This document shows, one piece after another, positions 7,558 through 17,710 of a stretch of DNA of 36,669 bases (positions within the stretch are counted from its first letter, which is position 1; each line of letters starts with the position of its first letter). This DNA comes from Oscillospiraceae bacterium (GTDB taxonomy: Bacteria > Bacillota > Clostridia > Oscillospirales > Oscillospiraceae): assembly GCA_017439425.1 (NCBI GenBank), contig JAFSJE010000024.1, positions 1 through 36,669 on the forward strand. Direction: 5' to 3'. The translations under genes and the position numbers were made by a program. A model generated the notes under the pieces. The model had not been told where the DNA came from. It was given only the letters and a program-made list of their open reading frames with translations, and did not search any database.

Positions 7558-9591
7558 GTGAACCGAAAGATAAAGCAGTTTCTCGAGCCGAGCATGAAAA
7601 TGTACTTTGTAGTGCTCGTGCTTTTCGCTATTGCGACGTTCTTTTTCGGTAAAAATGAATTTCAGCTCGCAGTCGTCGAGCTTGCAGTTATTATTCTTCT
7701 CTTCGTCTATTCGCGGCTGACAAGCCGCAAGCGCGGTCAGGAGATGGTGCAGTACATCGAATCCGTCACCTCAAACATCGACTCCGCGACGAAGAATACG
7801 CTCACAAACTTCCCGCTCCCCATGGCAATATTCTCTCTGACAGAAAACGAGCTCATTTATGCGAACGAGGCCTTTCTCGAGGTCACCGGTGAGCGCGAGC
7901 ACAGCTTCTCCGTCAACATTTCCGACGTGCTTCCCGGCTTCAACACCCGCTGGCTCATGGAGGGCAAAAATGAGTATCAGGAGCTTGTCACCATCGGCGG
8001 CAGGCGTTTCCGCGTGTTCGGCTCGCTCGTCCGCGGCGACGGTGCGGTAGGAGTCAAGAGCTACGTTGCGACTACCTATTGGGTCGACGAGACGGAGTAC
8101 GCGCGCCTCAGCGATGAGTTTGAGAATACTCGCCTCATCTTCTCTACCATCATGCTCGACAACTACGATGAATTTACAAATGCCCTCTCCGAAAAGGACA
8201 AGAGCCAGCTGCTCGGTCAGATCGACGATCTCATCGTCAACTGGACAAGCAAATATAACGGCTATATGACCAGGGCAGAGCGCGACAGATACATCTTTAT
8301 CTTTGAGTCGCGCTTCCTCGCGCAGATAGTTGAAGAAAAATTCTCCATTCTCGATTCCGTACGCGAGCTCATCAGCCCGAAGGGCATGCACCCGACGCTT
8401 TCCATCGGCATCGGAAAGGACGGAAAGGATATCGGCGAGAGCTGCCACTTCTCCGCCCTCGCGCTTGAGATGGCACTCTCCCGCGGCGGCGACCAGGCTG
8501 TTACGAAGAACAAGTTCACCTTTGAATTCTACGGTGGCAAAACGAGCCAGACTGAGAAGCGCACGAAGGTCAAGAGCCGCGTAATGGCGTCCTCCCTCTC
8601 TGAGCTCATGCGCGACGCCTCCACGATTTTTGTTATGGGTCACAAGAACTCCGACCTCGACGCTATCGGCTCCGCCATCGGTATATGCTGCGCTGCCAGG
8701 GCTATGCAGAAGACCGCGAAGATCGTAGTCGATATGAACACCACTCTCTCAAAGCCCCTCATTGACCGCATCATTCAGCTTCCCGAGTACAGGAACACCT
8801 TTATAGACCCGCAGGAGGCTATACTTGAGGCGGACGGCAGCTCACTCCTTATCGTAGTCGATACTAACAGACCAGAGCAGGTCGAATCGGAATCGCTGCT
8901 TATGAGCGTAAACCGCGTTGCCGTCATCGACCACCACAGGCGCGCCGCATCATACATCCAGAACGCCGCTCTCTCACTCCACGAGCCCTACGCCTCCTCC
9001 GCCTGCGAGCTCGTGACCGAGCTATTGCAGTATATGGTCGAGCAGAGCGACATTCTCCGCGCCGAGGCTGAGGCGCTCCTGAGCGGTATAATGCTCGACA
9101 CCAAGAACTTCACCCTCCGCACCGGCGGAAGAACCTTCGACGCCGCCGCATTTCTGAGGAGAGCCGGCGCCGATACGAGCGACGTGAAGCAGCTTCTTCA
9201 GACCGATATCAATACGGCAAAGCAGCGCTATGCAATCGTTCAGAAGGCGAAAATCTATAAATCCGGCATCGCGATAGCCGCGCCGGAGAGCACCGAAAAC
9301 CGCATAATCGCGGCGCAGGCGGCGGATGAGCTTCTGAACATCTCCGGAATCCAGGCTTCGTTCGTAATATTCCCGGACAACGAAAAAATCAATATTTCCG
9401 CTCGAAGCATGAGCGATATAAACGTTCAGGTCATACTCGAAAAGCTCGGCGGAGGCGGAAATAAGAACCAGGCCGGCGCACAGATAGCAGATAAAACGCA
9501 GAAGGAGGTCGTTCGCGACCTCTGCCAGGCGATCGACAATTATTTGGATGATAACTCCGTCACACCAGAGAGAAAGGAAGAAACAACATGA
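7558..9591 (+). CDS. gdpP: Cyclic-di-AMP phosphodiesterase GdpP
   Basis: The 677-residue membrane protein hydrolyses cyclic di-AMP. Order of parts: two membrane helices (about residues 15-55), a PAS-like sensor (about 80-150), a degenerate GGDEF domain (about 180-300) and a DHH/DHHA1 catalytic region. DHH-family motifs are [14 protein letters not shown] (from H362), DTNRPE, the IDHHR signature (D458-H459-H460) and [10 protein letters not shown] near 631-640. Length and order match Bacillus GdpP. The GTG start at 7558 is supported by GGAGGTGA seven bases upstream. Its stop overlaps the rplI start (ATGA), implying translational coupling. Confidence 0.95.
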   Translation: MNRKIKQFLEPSMKMYFVVLVLFAIATFFFGKNEFQLAVVELAVIILLFVYSRLTSRKRGQEMVQYIESVTSNIDSATKNTLTNFPLPMAIFSLTENELIYANEAFLEVTGEREHSFSVNISDVLPGFNTRWLMEGKNEYQELVTIGGRRFRVFGSLVRGDGAVGVKSYVATTYWVDETEYARLSDEFENTRLIFSTIMLDNYDEFTNALSEKDKSQLLGQIDDLIVNWTSKYNGYMTRAERDRYIFIFESRFLAQIVEEKFSILDSVRELISPKGMHPTLSIGIGKDGKDIGESCHFSALALEMALSRGGDQAVTKNKFTFEFYGGKTSQTEKRTKVKSRVMASSLSELMRDASTIFVMGHKNSDLDAIGSAIGICCAARAMQKTAKIVVDMNTTLSKPLIDRIIQLPEYRNTFIDPQEAILEADGSSLLIVVDTNRPEQVESESLLMSVNRVAVIDHHRRAASYIQNAALSLHEPYASSACELVTELLQYMVEQSDILRAEAEALLSGIMLDTKNFTLRTGGRTFDAAAFLRRAGADTSDVKQLLQTDINTAKQRYAIVQKAKIYKSGIAIAAPESTENRIIAAQAADELLNISGIQASFVIFPDNEKINISARSMSDINVQVILEKLGGGGNKNQAGAQIADKTQKEVVRDLCQAIDNYLDDNSVTPERKEETT

Positions 9592-10034
9592 AAGTAATAC
9601 TTCAGAAGGACGTCAGAGATCAGGGCAAGGCAGGTCAGATGGTGGAGGTATCCGACGGATACGCCCGCAATTTTCTTCTTCCCCGAGGTCTTGCCGTAGA
9701 GGCGACCGCAGACGCGCTCAACAAGATGAAGCTTCAGGAAAAAGCAAAGGCGCATCAGGTCGAGCTTGAGAAGGCCGAGGCTCAGAGAATAAAGGGCGAA
9801 CTTGAGAAGCTCATCGTCAAAATCAGCGCCTCCGCCGGCAAAAACGGCAAGCTTTTCGGCTCCATCACCTCCAAGGAGATCGCCGATGAGCTCAAAAAGC
9901 AGCATAAGATCGATATCGATTCCAAGCGCTTTGTGCTCGCGGATCCAATAAAGACCTACGGCACCTATGAGGTCAAGGTAAAGCTCGGTCACGAGATTTC
10001 CGGCACCGTAAACGTGCTTATTGCTGAGAAATAA
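9588..10034 (+). CDS. rplI: 50S ribosomal protein bL9
   Basis: The 148-residue protein begins with the bL9 signature ([32 protein letters not shown]), continues with a long charged helix and has the C-terminal 23S rRNA-binding domain ([14 protein letters not shown]). Length is normal. Its ATG overlaps the gdpP stop by four bases, and AAGGAAG sits upstream inside gdpP. The gdpP-rplI-dnaB order is conserved in Firmicutes. Confidence 0.97.
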   Translation: MKVILQKDVRDQGKAGQMVEVSDGYARNFLLPRGLAVEATADALNKMKLQEKAKAHQVELEKAEAQRIKGELEKLIVKISASAGKNGKLFGSITSKEIADELKKQHKIDIDSKRFVLADPIKTYGTYEVKVKLGHEISGTVNVLIAEK

Positions 10035-10055
10035 TCATTTCGGAGTGAACGCCAA

Positions 10056-11402
10056 ATGGACGAATTATTAGTCCGCCAGATGCCCCATTCAGTGGAGGCC
10101 GAGCAGGCGGTCATCGGCTCGATGCTCATTGAGCCGCGCTGCATCGCCGACGTTATCTCCGCCATCAAGAGCGACGATTTTTACGTCGAGCAGAATAAAA
10201 ACATATTTGAGATCATCTTCTCCATGTTCAATAACGCGGCGAAGATCGACCCGGTAACAGTGCTGAACGAGCTGCGCGCCGCCGGTCTGGCTACCGATCA
10301 GAGCCGCGAGTATCTATTAAAGCTAATGGAGATTACGCCGACTCCGCAGAACGTGATGGAGTACGCCGGGATTGTGCGCGACAAGGCTGTGCTGCGCCGT
10401 ATTGCCGACACCGGCAGTGAGATAAGCAACATGGCGATGGACCCCTCCGCGGGTGAGTCCGGGCCGGTGCTGGATTTTGCCGAGCAGCGCATTTACGGTA
10501 TCCGTCAGGGGCGCACCGTCGGCGGTCTTGAGCCGGTGAGCCTCGTGCTTGTGGATTTCTACGCTCAGCTCAGTGAAAAGGCGAAGAACGGCGGCAATAT
10601 CCCCGGCTATGCCTCGGGTCTTACAGATCTTGATAACGCCATCATGGGCCTAAACAAGTCAGACCTTATTATAATAGCTTCACGACCCGGCATGGGAAAA
10701 ACCTCGATCGCGCTCAACATGGCTCTGCACGTTGCTAAGAGCACGAAAAAGTCAGTTGCCATGTTCTCGCTCGAGATGAGCCGCGAGCAGCTCTGTATGA
10801 GGCTTCTTGCCTCCGAGGCTTTTGTCAGCCTCAAGCAGCTCCAGACCGGCAATCTAACCGACGAGGAGTGGCGCAAGATTGCCGCCGCGTCCTCGACCAT
10901 CGGCGCGACCGATCTGAGGCTCGACGATAACCCCTCGCTCACGGTTGCGGATATGAACGCGGCGTGCAGGCGCCTTCCAAATCTCGGACTCGTCGTCATC
11001 GACTACCTCCAGCTCATGACCAGCGCCGGCAAAACTGTGAACGCCTCGAACGAAAACCGCACGCAGATAGTTTCCGACATCTCTCGTATGCTTAAGATCA
11101 TGGCAAAGGAGCTGAACGTGCCGGTAGTCTGCCTTGCGCAGCTAAGCCGTGCCAACGAGAGCCGCACCAACAAGCGCCCGATGCTCTCCGACCTGCGTGA
11201 GTCAGGAGCTATCGAGCAGGACGCGGATATCGTTTTAGGTCTGTATCGCGACGATTACTACAACCAGGAGTCCGAGATACCCAACGTAGCGGAGTGCATA
11301 ATCCTCAAAAACCGCCGCGGTGAGACCGGAACCGTCGAGCTTCGCTGGCTGCCCGAGTACACCACCTACGCTTCCGTCGAGCGGAGGCACGAGGATGAGT
11401 AA
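10056..11402 (+). CDS. dnaB: Replicative DNA helicase DnaB
   Basis: The 448-residue hexameric helicase unwinds DNA at the replication fork. It has the DnaB N-terminal domain (PHSVEAEQAVIGSML at about residues 10-25) and a RecA-like C-terminal domain with Walker A ASRPGMGKTS, the Walker B region LVVIDYLQLM and the DLRESGAIEQDADIV motif. There is no intein. GGAGTGA lies seven bases before the ATG. Its last codons overlap the start of tilS. Confidence 0.97.
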   Translation: MDELLVRQMPHSVEAEQAVIGSMLIEPRCIADVISAIKSDDFYVEQNKNIFEIIFSMFNNAAKIDPVTVLNELRAAGLATDQSREYLLKLMEITPTPQNVMEYAGIVRDKAVLRRIADTGSEISNMAMDPSAGESGPVLDFAEQRIYGIRQGRTVGGLEPVSLVLVDFYAQLSEKAKNGGNIPGYASGLTDLDNAIMGLNKSDLIIIASRPGMGKTSIALNMALHVAKSTKKSVAMFSLEMSREQLCMRLLASEAFVSLKQLQTGNLTDEEWRKIAAASSTIGATDLRLDDNPSLTVADMNAACRRLPNLGLVVIDYLQLMTSAGKTVNASNENRTQIVSDISRMLKIMAKELNVPVVCLAQLSRANESRTNKRPMLSDLRESGAIEQDADIVLGLYRDDYYNQESEIPNVAECIILKNRRGETGTVELRWLPEYTTYASVERRHEDE

Positions 11403-12687
11403 AATTCCGGAGGCGATCCTCCGCTTTTACGACGAAAACAGCCTTGACCGCGGGAGAAAAGTACTCGTTTGTGTTTCCGGAGGCGCCGATTCTGTCTGCC
11501 TTATGCACGCTATGCGCGCGCTTTTCGGTGAGAAGGTCTCGGTCTGCCATTTTAATCACAACCTGCGCGCCGGCGAGTCCGACGGCGACGAGCGCTTTGT
11601 GCGTGAATACTGCGAAAAAAACGGAATTGAGTTCTTCTCCGGCTCCGGCGACGTCGCGGCTTACGCTTCCTCGCATTCCATCGGCACTGAGGACGCGGCA
11701 AGGCGGCTCAGATATGAGTTTTTCGGCTCCGTCTGCGGCAGCGGCTACATCGCCACCGCGCACTCAGCCGACGATCAGCTTGAAACCATACTTCTGCGAA
11801 TAGCGCGAGGCACGGGACTAAAGGGTCTTTGCGGCATCCCTCCGGTGCGCGGAAACATAATCCGCCCGCTCCTCGGCGTGACAAGAGCCGATATCGAAGA
11901 GTATATTTCAGAAAACAGCCTGACTTACCGCACCGACAGCACTAACCTGACGGACGATTACGCGCGCAATCTTGTGCGCCACCGCGTAGTTCCGGCGCTC
12001 AGGGAGCTCAATCCCCGCTGCGCCGAACACTCCGAGAATATGGCGAAGGCGCTCAGAGAGGACGAAAAATACCTTGAAGAGGCGTCAAACGGGGAACTGA
12101 GCTTCTCTGAGCTCAGCGCTCTCCCCTATTCTCTGGCGGCGCGGCGGCTCATGGCTGCGCTGCCTGGGTTAGAGCACAAGCATATAAAGCCCATCCTCAT
12201 GATGAAGCCCGGCGACCTTCTCTCCGTTCCCGGCGCCGTACTGCGAAGAGAGTGGGATGAGCTTGTCATCGACCCGGAGAAAAAAACCTTTGCCCCCGTC
12301 ATTCTCTCGGGTAATGAATGCGAAATCCCGGAATTGGGGTTAAAAATCACAAAAGAGGATATTATTTCAGACGTTGTTCACAAATCTTTTACTTCATTTC
12401 TATTTAAAAAGCAAAAAGTTTGTGGTAATATAACCGTCAGACCTCGCAAAGAGGGCGACGCGATCCGCCTCAGCGAAAAATCCGGTACAAAATCGCTCAA
12501 AAAGCTCTTTATTGAGTGCAAAATACCGGCTCACGAGCGTTCCGCAGTTCCCGTAATATGCGACGAGCGCGGCGTTATCGCTGTTCTCGGCATAGGCTCT
12601 GACGCAAGAACTCATGTAAAACCGGGCGACGAGTCCGTAAAAATTACTTTTATAAAGGAGAACACTCATGATAGAGAAAGACATTGA
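11395..12687 (+). CDS. tilS: tRNA(Ile)-lysidine synthase
   Basis: TilS attaches lysine to C34 of the minor tRNA-Ile (CAU), which changes both codon reading and charging. The 430-residue protein has the PP-loop ATP pyrophosphatase motif SGGADS at 28-33, then [15 protein letters not shown] and the [10 protein letters not shown] segment, followed by the substrate-binding and TilS C-terminal domains. The start at 11395 is preferred over an in-frame codon at 11320 because GGAGG lies seven bases before it and homology begins there. It overlaps dnaB by eight bases and hpt by 20 bases. Confidence 0.95.
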   Translation: MSKIPEAILRFYDENSLDRGRKVLVCVSGGADSVCLMHAMRALFGEKVSVCHFNHNLRAGESDGDERFVREYCEKNGIEFFSGSGDVAAYASSHSIGTEDAARRLRYEFFGSVCGSGYIATAHSADDQLETILLRIARGTGLKGLCGIPPVRGNIIRPLLGVTRADIEEYISENSLTYRTDSTNLTDDYARNLVRHRVVPALRELNPRCAEHSENMAKALREDEKYLEEASNGELSFSELSALPYSLAARRLMAALPGLEHKHIKPILMMKPGDLLSVPGAVLRREWDELVIDPEKKTFAPVILSGNECEIPELGLKITKEDIISDVVHKSFTSFLFKKQKVCGNITVRPRKEGDAIRLSEKSGTKSLKKLFIECKIPAHERSAVPVICDERGVIAVLGIGSDARTHVKPGDESVKITFIKENTHDRERH

Positions 12688-13207
12688 GCGCATTTATTTC
12701 TCCAAGGAAGAGATTCAGAAACGCGTGCAGGAGCTTGGCGCTGAGATCAGCCGCGACTATGCCGATAAGGACCCCATTCTCGTCGGAGTTCTTAAGGGCT
12801 GCTTTGTTTTCATGGCGGACCTCACCCGCTGCATCGACGCTTACGCCGAGATCGATTTCATGGCGGTTTCCACCTACGGCAACGGAACCACTACAACGGG
12901 CGCTGTCAACATCCGCAAGGATCTTTCCTACGATATCGAGAACAGGCACGTTATTATCATTGAGGATATTCTCGACTCCGGCGTTACCCTCAGCTATCTT
13001 CGCAACTACCTTATGAACCGCAAGCCCGCATCGATCAAGATCTGCACCCTTCTCGACAAGCCCGCGAGAAGAAAGGCGGATATCAGCGCCGATTACGTCG
13101 GCTTTGAGTGCCCCAACGAGTTTATCGTCGGCTACGGCCTCGATTACGCCGAGAAGTACCGCAATCTCGATTATATCGGCGTCCTCAAGCCCGAAATCTA
13201 CCAGTAA
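12668..13207 (+). CDS. hpt: Hypoxanthine phosphoribosyltransferase
   Basis: This purine-salvage enzyme converts hypoxanthine or guanine plus PRPP to IMP or GMP. The 179-residue protein has the PRPP-binding motif [14 protein letters not shown] at 95-108 with E99-D100 and D103, and the flexible-loop region [11 protein letters not shown] near 68-78. AAGGAG sits seven bases before the ATG. tilS-hpt-ftsH is a conserved Firmicutes order. Confidence 0.96.
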   Translation: MIEKDIERIYFSKEEIQKRVQELGAEISRDYADKDPILVGVLKGCFVFMADLTRCIDAYAEIDFMAVSTYGNGTTTTGAVNIRKDLSYDIENRHVIIIEDILDSGVTLSYLRNYLMNRKPASIKICTLLDKPARRKADISADYVGFECPNEFIVGYGLDYAEKYRNLDYIGVLKPEIYQ

Positions 13208-13228
13208 TACCCGGAAAGAAGTGATATA

Positions 13229-15262
13229 TTGAACAATAAAAATAAACTTCGCAGACCCGATATAGGCTTCTATATCTTTGTCGCAGTCATTCTTATAGCA
13301 GTTATCTATCTCTTGAGCGGCAACAGCACTCCGCAGCCGCAGGAGATCCAATTCTCCGAGATGGTGCGCCAGTTCAAGCAGGAAAACGTCGAGTACTTCG
13401 ACGTTGAGGGCGAGACTGTGATAATGCAGCTTCGCGAGCCCTACGGCGAGGAGAAGTCCGAAACCGTCGTCCACAAGCTCCTGAGCGTTAACCTCTTCTA
13501 TTCCGAGCTCGGCGAGCTCGTCGATCATCAGCTCGACGCCGGAATACTGAAGGATTACGACTACAAGCAGCCGTGGAACCCGTGGTGGCTTAGCTTTGTG
13601 CCGTATCTCGCAGTGCTCGTCATTATGGCGATCTTCTGGTTCGTTATGTTCCGCTCCGCAACCGGTGGCGGACGTGACGGCGGCGGGCTCGGAGTAGGCC
13701 GCTTCGGAAAGGCTCAGGCGCACAACGCTGAGGACAACTCCAAGAAAAAGACCTTTGCAGACGTTGCCGGTGCAGACGAGGAAAAGGCTGAGCTTGAAGA
13801 AATCGTAGACTTCCTGCGCGACCCGAAGAAATACGCTGCTATCGGCGCGAGAATACCGAAGGGCGTTCTGCTTGTCGGTCCTCCGGGCACAGGTAAAACC
13901 CTGCTTGCAAAGGCAGTCGCCGGCGAGGCGAACGTGCAGTTTCTCTCGATCTCCGGCTCCGATTTCGTAGAACTCTACGTCGGCGTCGGCGCGAGCCGCG
14001 TCCGCGACCTCTTCGATCAGGCAAAGAAGCTCTCCCCCGCCATCATCTTCATTGACGAGATCGACGCTGTCGGCCGTCAGAGAGGAAGTGGTCTCGGAGG
14101 CGGTCACGATGAGCGCGAGCAGACCCTCAACCAGCTTCTCGTCGAAATGGACGGCTTCAATGACAACGAGGGCGTTATCGTAATGGCGGCGACCAACCGC
14201 GCCGATATCCTCGATTCCGCTCTTCTCCGTCCGGGCCGCTTTGACCGTCAGATCTACGTCGGTATGCCCGACGTCAAGGGCCGTGAGGAGATTCTCAAAA
14301 TCCACTCCCGCGGCAAGTCCCTCGGTGACGATATCGACCTCAAAAGTATCGCAATGGGCACAGCGGGCTTCACCGGCGCCGACCTTGAAAACCTCATGAA
14401 CGAGTCGGCTCTCCTTGCCGCCCGCCGCAACAAGCCCTTTATCACAATGGCTGAAATCGACGACGCGATTCTCAAGGTCGAGATGGGTCCCGAGAAAAAG
14501 AGCCATGTCGTTTCCGAGAAGGAGCGCCGTCTTACAGCGTACCACGAGGCGGGTCATGCCATTGCCGGCAAGTTCCTTGAGAACGTCGACCCCGTTCATT
14601 ATATCACGATCATTCCGCGCCGCGGTGCCGGCGGATTCACGCTCTACCGCCCCGACGAGGATACAAACTTCTACTCCAAGAGCTATCTTTTTGAGCGCAT
14701 TGTAGTCGCTCTCGGCGGCAGAACCGCCGAAAAGCTGTTTATCAACGATATTTCCACCGGAGCCTCCGGCGATATCCAGTCCGCGACTCAGATAGCACGT
14801 CAGATGGTCACCGTCTACGGCATGAGTGAAAAGCTCGGTCCCATCTCCTTCGATGAGTCGAGCCACAGCGTTTTCATCGGCCGCGATTTCGGTCAGACTA
14901 AGAGCTATTCCGAGGAGACCGCTGCCATAATCGACGAGGAGGTCAAGCGAATCTTCGACGAGGCGAGCGACAGATGCGAGCAGCTTCTCAAGGAGCACAG
15001 CGATCTGCTGATTGCCACCGCCGAGTACCTTCTCAAGTACGAGAGCATGACCGGTGAGGTATTCAATTATCTTTGTGAGCACGGTGAGCTGCCTCCCGAC
15101 CACGAGACAAACAAGATCATGGACGAGATAAAGGCCGAGGCAGTCGAGCGTGCCAAGGAAGAGGAGCGTACCGAGCTTATGGGCGAGTACTCCGAAGATG
15201 AGATCAAGGCCGCAGCTGAAGCTTCGCCCGCTTCCGCGGTCAAGGACGACAGTCAGGAATAA
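13229..15262 (+). CDS. ftsH: ATP-dependent zinc metalloprotease FtsH
   Basis: The 677-residue membrane protease degrades misfolded membrane proteins and regulators. Order: first membrane helix (about 13-30), an extracytoplasmic domain, a second helix (about 121-142), an AAA domain with Walker A GPPGTGKT (217-224), Walker [12 protein letters not shown] and the SRH, then the protease domain with zinc motif HEAGH (439-443). The likely start is TTG at 13229, preceded by a GGAAAGAAGTGA region; no better ATG exists before the first helix. It is the last gene of the gdpP cluster. Confidence 0.96.
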   Translation: MNNKNKLRRPDIGFYIFVAVILIAVIYLLSGNSTPQPQEIQFSEMVRQFKQENVEYFDVEGETVIMQLREPYGEEKSETVVHKLLSVNLFYSELGELVDHQLDAGILKDYDYKQPWNPWWLSFVPYLAVLVIMAIFWFVMFRSATGGGRDGGGLGVGRFGKAQAHNAEDNSKKKTFADVAGADEEKAELEEIVDFLRDPKKYAAIGARIPKGVLLVGPPGTGKTLLAKAVAGEANVQFLSISGSDFVELYVGVGASRVRDLFDQAKKLSPAIIFIDEIDAVGRQRGSGLGGGHDEREQTLNQLLVEMDGFNDNEGVIVMAATNRADILDSALLRPGRFDRQIYVGMPDVKGREEILKIHSRGKSLGDDIDLKSIAMGTAGFTGADLENLMNESALLAARRNKPFITMAEIDDAILKVEMGPEKKSHVVSEKERRLTAYHEAGHAIAGKFLENVDPVHYITIIPRRGAGGFTLYRPDEDTNFYSKSYLFERIVVALGGRTAEKLFINDISTGASGDIQSATQIARQMVTVYGMSEKLGPISFDESSHSVFIGRDFGQTKSYSEETAAIIDEEVKRIFDEASDRCEQLLKEHSDLLIATAEYLLKYESMTGEVFNYLCEHGELPPDHETNKIMDEIKAEAVERAKEEERTELMGEYSEDEIKAAAEASPASAVKDDSQE

Positions 15263-15276
15263 CGATAAACTCAACT

Positions 15277-15311
15277 AAAGGCAGGCGCCGAAAAAGCGTC
15301 TGCCTTTTAAT
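15277..15311 (+). terminator. Terminator after ftsH
   Basis: AAAGGCAGGCGC (15277-15288) pairs with GCGTCTGCCTTTT (15296-15308), ending in a T-run. It closes the six-gene cluster. Confidence 0.85.
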
Positions 15312-15312
15312 A

Positions 15313-15341
15313 TGGACATTTATATGGAATTGTGGTATAGT
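15313..15341 (+). promoter_or_regulatory. Promoter of the nucleosidase lipoprotein gene
   Basis: TGGACA (15313-15318) is 17 bp from TATAGT (15336-15341), about 30 bp before the start codon. Confidence 0.6.
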
Positions 15342-15372
15342 GCCATTTGATTATTCTTATTGAGGTGTTCGA

Positions 15373-16155
15373 ATGAAAAAACACAGCATTATCGCAATTA
15401 TCTGCATACTTGCAATCGCATTAAGTCTTGCACTCTCCGGCTGTTCAGCCTCGCCGAGGGACAGAATCGGCATAATCGGCGCAATGGACGTTGAGGTCGA
15501 GTCACTTAAGGAAGCAGCCAACATCACAAAAACCACATCCATCGCCGATATGGAGTTTTGTGAAGGCACGCTTGAGGGTAAAAGCGTGGTAATCGTAAAG
15601 TGCGGCATGGGCAAGGTCAACGCCGGAATCTGCGCAAATACGCTCATAAACGATTTCGGCTGCACTAAAATCATCAACACCGGAGTCGCAGGCTCGCTCG
15701 ACAACGAGATAGATATCGGCGATATCGTGGTTTCCGTTGACGCCGTTCAGCACGATTTTGACGTCGTGCATCTCGGTTTTGCAAAGGGTGAGATACCCTA
15801 CACCGGTCTTTTCGCTTTCCCTGCCGACGGCGATCTCCGGAGAGCCGCTGTCACAGCTGTTAAGGAGTCCGCTCCAGATGTCAGCGTCTTCGAGGGCAGG
15901 ATTTGCTCAGGAGACCAGTTCATCTCCACAAAGGAGCAGCGCGAGAAGATAATCTCCAGTTTCGGCGGAATGGCTTGTGAGATGGAGGGTGGCGCGATCG
16001 CTCAGACCTGCTATCTGAACCACACTCCGTTTGTCATAATCCGTGCCATCTCTGATAAGACCGACGAGACCGAGTATGTCGATTACGTCGTATTTGAGGC
16101 GCAGGCAGCCGCAAGATGCGCCGGCATCGTCCGCTATATGGTCAATAATCTTTGA
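15373..16155 (+). CDS. MTA/SAH nucleosidase with lipoprotein signal
   Basis: The protein matches the 5'-methylthioadenosine/S-adenosylhomocysteine nucleosidase family, which cleaves adenine from MTA, SAH or 5'-deoxyadenosine. The expected active-site residues are present: E41 in GIIGAMDVEVE, E205 in CEMEGGAIA and D228 in RAISD, equivalent to Glu12, Glu174 and Asp197 of the E. coli enzyme. Unlike the usual cytosolic enzyme, it starts with a hydrophobic signal and a lipobox (LSGC, Cys24), so it is predicted to be tethered outside the membrane. GAGGTG precedes the ATG. It is monocistronic between two terminators. The signal is clear; external location is inference. Confidence 0.9.
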   Translation: MKKHSIIAIICILAIALSLALSGCSASPRDRIGIIGAMDVEVESLKEAANITKTTSIADMEFCEGTLEGKSVVIVKCGMGKVNAGICANTLINDFGCTKIINTGVAGSLDNEIDIGDIVVSVDAVQHDFDVVHLGFAKGEIPYTGLFAFPADGDLRRAAVTAVKESAPDVSVFEGRICSGDQFISTKEQREKIISSFGGMACEMEGGAIAQTCYLNHTPFVIIRAISDKTDETEYVDYVVFEAQAAARCAGIVRYMVNNL

Positions 16156-16200
16156 CAACAAGCCGCTGTCCGGGATTTTTTTGAAACGGTTGAAATATTA

Positions 16201-16258
16201 GAACAGCACCTGATTTGTTAGGCAAACTTGCAGCTAACAATTGCGGTGCTGTTTTTTT
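16201..16258 (+). terminator. Terminator of the nucleosidase gene
   Basis: ACAGCACC and GGTGCTGT form the outer stem, TTGTTAG and CTAACAA an inner stem, and seven T follow. Confidence 0.85.
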
Positions 16259-16419
16259 GATTGATCGTATCTATTCAGCACCCATAAAAATTGTAGGAGT
16301 GCATAATAGAAATTATTAGGTTCTCAACCAAAGGTTTGCAAATCGTTTTGCTCTCATTTTGCAAGTGCTGTTCGCTCCACAACCGCGAAAAGTGAAGTAA
16401 AAAAGCAGCAATCGGCACA

Positions 16420-16775
16420 ATGACGAACCTCAAAAGCAGGCGGTATTTACAACACAATGCCACGATTGCAAAACTTCTCGAGCATAAGAACAAGAATTCC
16501 AACAACAGCTCAAAACCGCCCTCCTCTGACGGGCACAAAGGAAACGGGAGCCTTTGCAAAGTCTTGTAGTTGTGCTGAATACTATAGGCGCAGTCAGTAT
16601 CAACAGAGTGCATCAGATAATAGGGAACGTATTTGGGATTCCGCTTTCAACAGGAACCGTAAGAAACATTGTCAGCCGTTTTGCGGAAGCTATAAAGGCG
16701 AAGTATGCGCGTATAGGGGATAGTGTAGCTACACGTGCTTTTTTATGCGGACGAGGAAAACACACGGCTTGACCT
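16420..16775 (+). pseudogene. IS66-family transposase remnant
   Basis: Two frames carry pieces of an IS66 TnpC transposase. The first, from the ATG at 16420 to a stop at 16569, contains the hallmark NSNNSSKPPSSDG. The second, about 16554-16740, continues with the conserved LVVVLNTIGAVSINRVHQII segment and GIPLSTGTVRNIV. The frame break and the missing catalytic DDE part show the gene is dead. No clear insertion sequence ends were found. Confidence 0.8.
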
Positions 16776-17023
16776 TGGAAAGCTCACAGACGAAATCTGA
16801 GGGCGAGCAGGAGCGGGAGAAATTGTTGCGGAGCGGGCGCTGTTCACGGCGACTATCCGCTGAGGGGTGGCAAGTTAGAAACTTTGATTGCCTATTGTAC
16901 CCGTTTAATGGAGCGGGAGAAAAGAAGGTCACAGAATAAAAAAACAGCCTCTTTTTTGCAAATTGTTTACCTTTTCTGTTTACCTCAACTTTTTTGCAAT
17001 TCGTTAAGTGCCTCAAAAAGTGC
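16740..17023. other. Unassigned debris between IS66 relic and tRNA fragment
   Basis: About 280 bp with only short reading frames. Plus-strand pieces such as ADEENTRLDLGKLTDE and GGKLETLIAYCTRL look once-coding but are interrupted and not recognised. The rest is AT-rich. Confidence 0.4.
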
Positions 17024-17059
17024 AAAAAAAGAGCTGAAACCCTAAGATTTCAACTCTTT
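17024..17059 (-). terminator. Terminator behind the left tRNA-Pro 3' half
   Basis: On the minus strand AAAGAGTTGAAA and TTTCAGCTCTTT pair (one G-T wobble) and run into seven T, just after the CCA of the tRNA fragment. This is probably the original tRNA terminator. Confidence 0.75.
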
Positions 17060-17063
17060 ACTA

Positions 17064-17109
17064 TGGTCCGAGTGACTGGGATTCGAACCAGCGTCCTCTT
17101 GAACCCCAT
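17064..17109 (-). pseudogene. tRNA-Pro(GGG) 3' half, left attachment-site remnant
   Basis: The minus strand starts in the anticodon loop (ATGGGGT), continues with the stem half TCAAG, a T arm and acceptor half CACTCGG, and ends in ACCA. Compared with the right copy, an extra C in the T arm and a C-to-A change before it break base pairing, so it has drifted. No matching 5' half is nearby. A tRNA cut at the anticodon loop is a classic integrase attachment product. Confidence 0.75.
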
Positions 17110-17303
17110 CGGCCCATCCGAAACATTTTAAGGCCAAAAGTGGTCAATAATACAGTAATTAATGTAAAAGTTATAACTTTTAAGACGTTAATTTGCGTTC
17201 AGTACATTGTTTTTCGCGCTCATTCCAGTCAAAATTCCAGTCGGATTGGAAAAATCTTACAAAGTATACAAGAGGCCAAATTGAAGGCATTGGGAGGTAA
17301 ATA

Positions 17304-17657
17304 ATGGACGCTGCGAAAATCAAGTATCATCAAGCCGGAGACTATCTTTTGCCGAATCTTAAGGCACCGGATAATCCTAATATAGGCATATGGGGAATGC
17401 GCAGAAAGGAGCACCTGCTACAATATAAAGATCCAGTCTATACAGGACTGTTTCTCAGCGGAAAACTCAATTCACACCTTGAGGATACCGACAGAGCGGC
17501 TAAGGAAATGTTCGACAGGCTGATAAAAGAGTATGCCGCCCGCGAGGGCGTAACCGAAGAACTGAAGTCGAGAAATCAGTTGGAGTGGATTGCAAAAATC
17601 AACGCAATCCGTGAGCGCGTCGAAGAAGTAATATATGACGAACTAATTTATGCATAA
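17304..17657 (+). CDS. tnpV: TnpV family transposon protein, copy 1
   Basis: The 117-residue protein matches the pattern of TnpV, a small accessory protein of Clostridia transposons: YLLPNL near the start, then WGMRRKEHL, TGLFLSGKLNSHL, LIKEYA, EGVTEELKSRNQLEW and a C-terminal ELIY. GGGAGG lies six bases before the ATG. TnpV function is not established. It lies at the left edge of the island and has a close relative at 26266. Confidence 0.8.
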   Translation: MDAAKIKYHQAGDYLLPNLKAPDNPNIGIWGMRRKEHLLQYKDPVYTGLFLSGKLNSHLEDTDRAAKEMFDRLIKEYAAREGVTEELKSRNQLEWIAKINAIRERVEEVIYDELIYA

Positions 17658-17659
17658 TG

Positions 17660-17707
17660 AAATCGAGCCTCTCTCCCAAATCCGGAAGAGAGGCTTGATT
17701 TGTTTTT
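17660..17707. terminator. Bidirectional terminator between tnpV copy 1 and the SLH gene
   Basis: GAGCCTCTCT and AGAGAGGCTT form a stem within a longer AAATC/GATTT pairing; a T-run follows on the plus strand. It separates two convergent genes. Confidence 0.75.
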
Positions 17708-17710
17708 AGC

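Larger units (their letters stand above)
17064..17657. repeat. Long direct repeat, left copy (tRNA fragment + element end + tnpV)
   Basis: About 590 bp match 26028-26619 in the same orientation. The first ~240 bp are nearly identical; the tnpV parts have diverged more, especially toward the 3' end. The noncoding part has ATTCCAGTC twice in tandem (about 17222-17240) and a TTCCA/TGGAA dyad. Confidence 0.85.

Noticed and set aside
12650-15274. 874-residue minus-strand ORF
   Set aside because: Antisense of hpt and ftsH, open only because of codon bias; its length is not evidence of coding.
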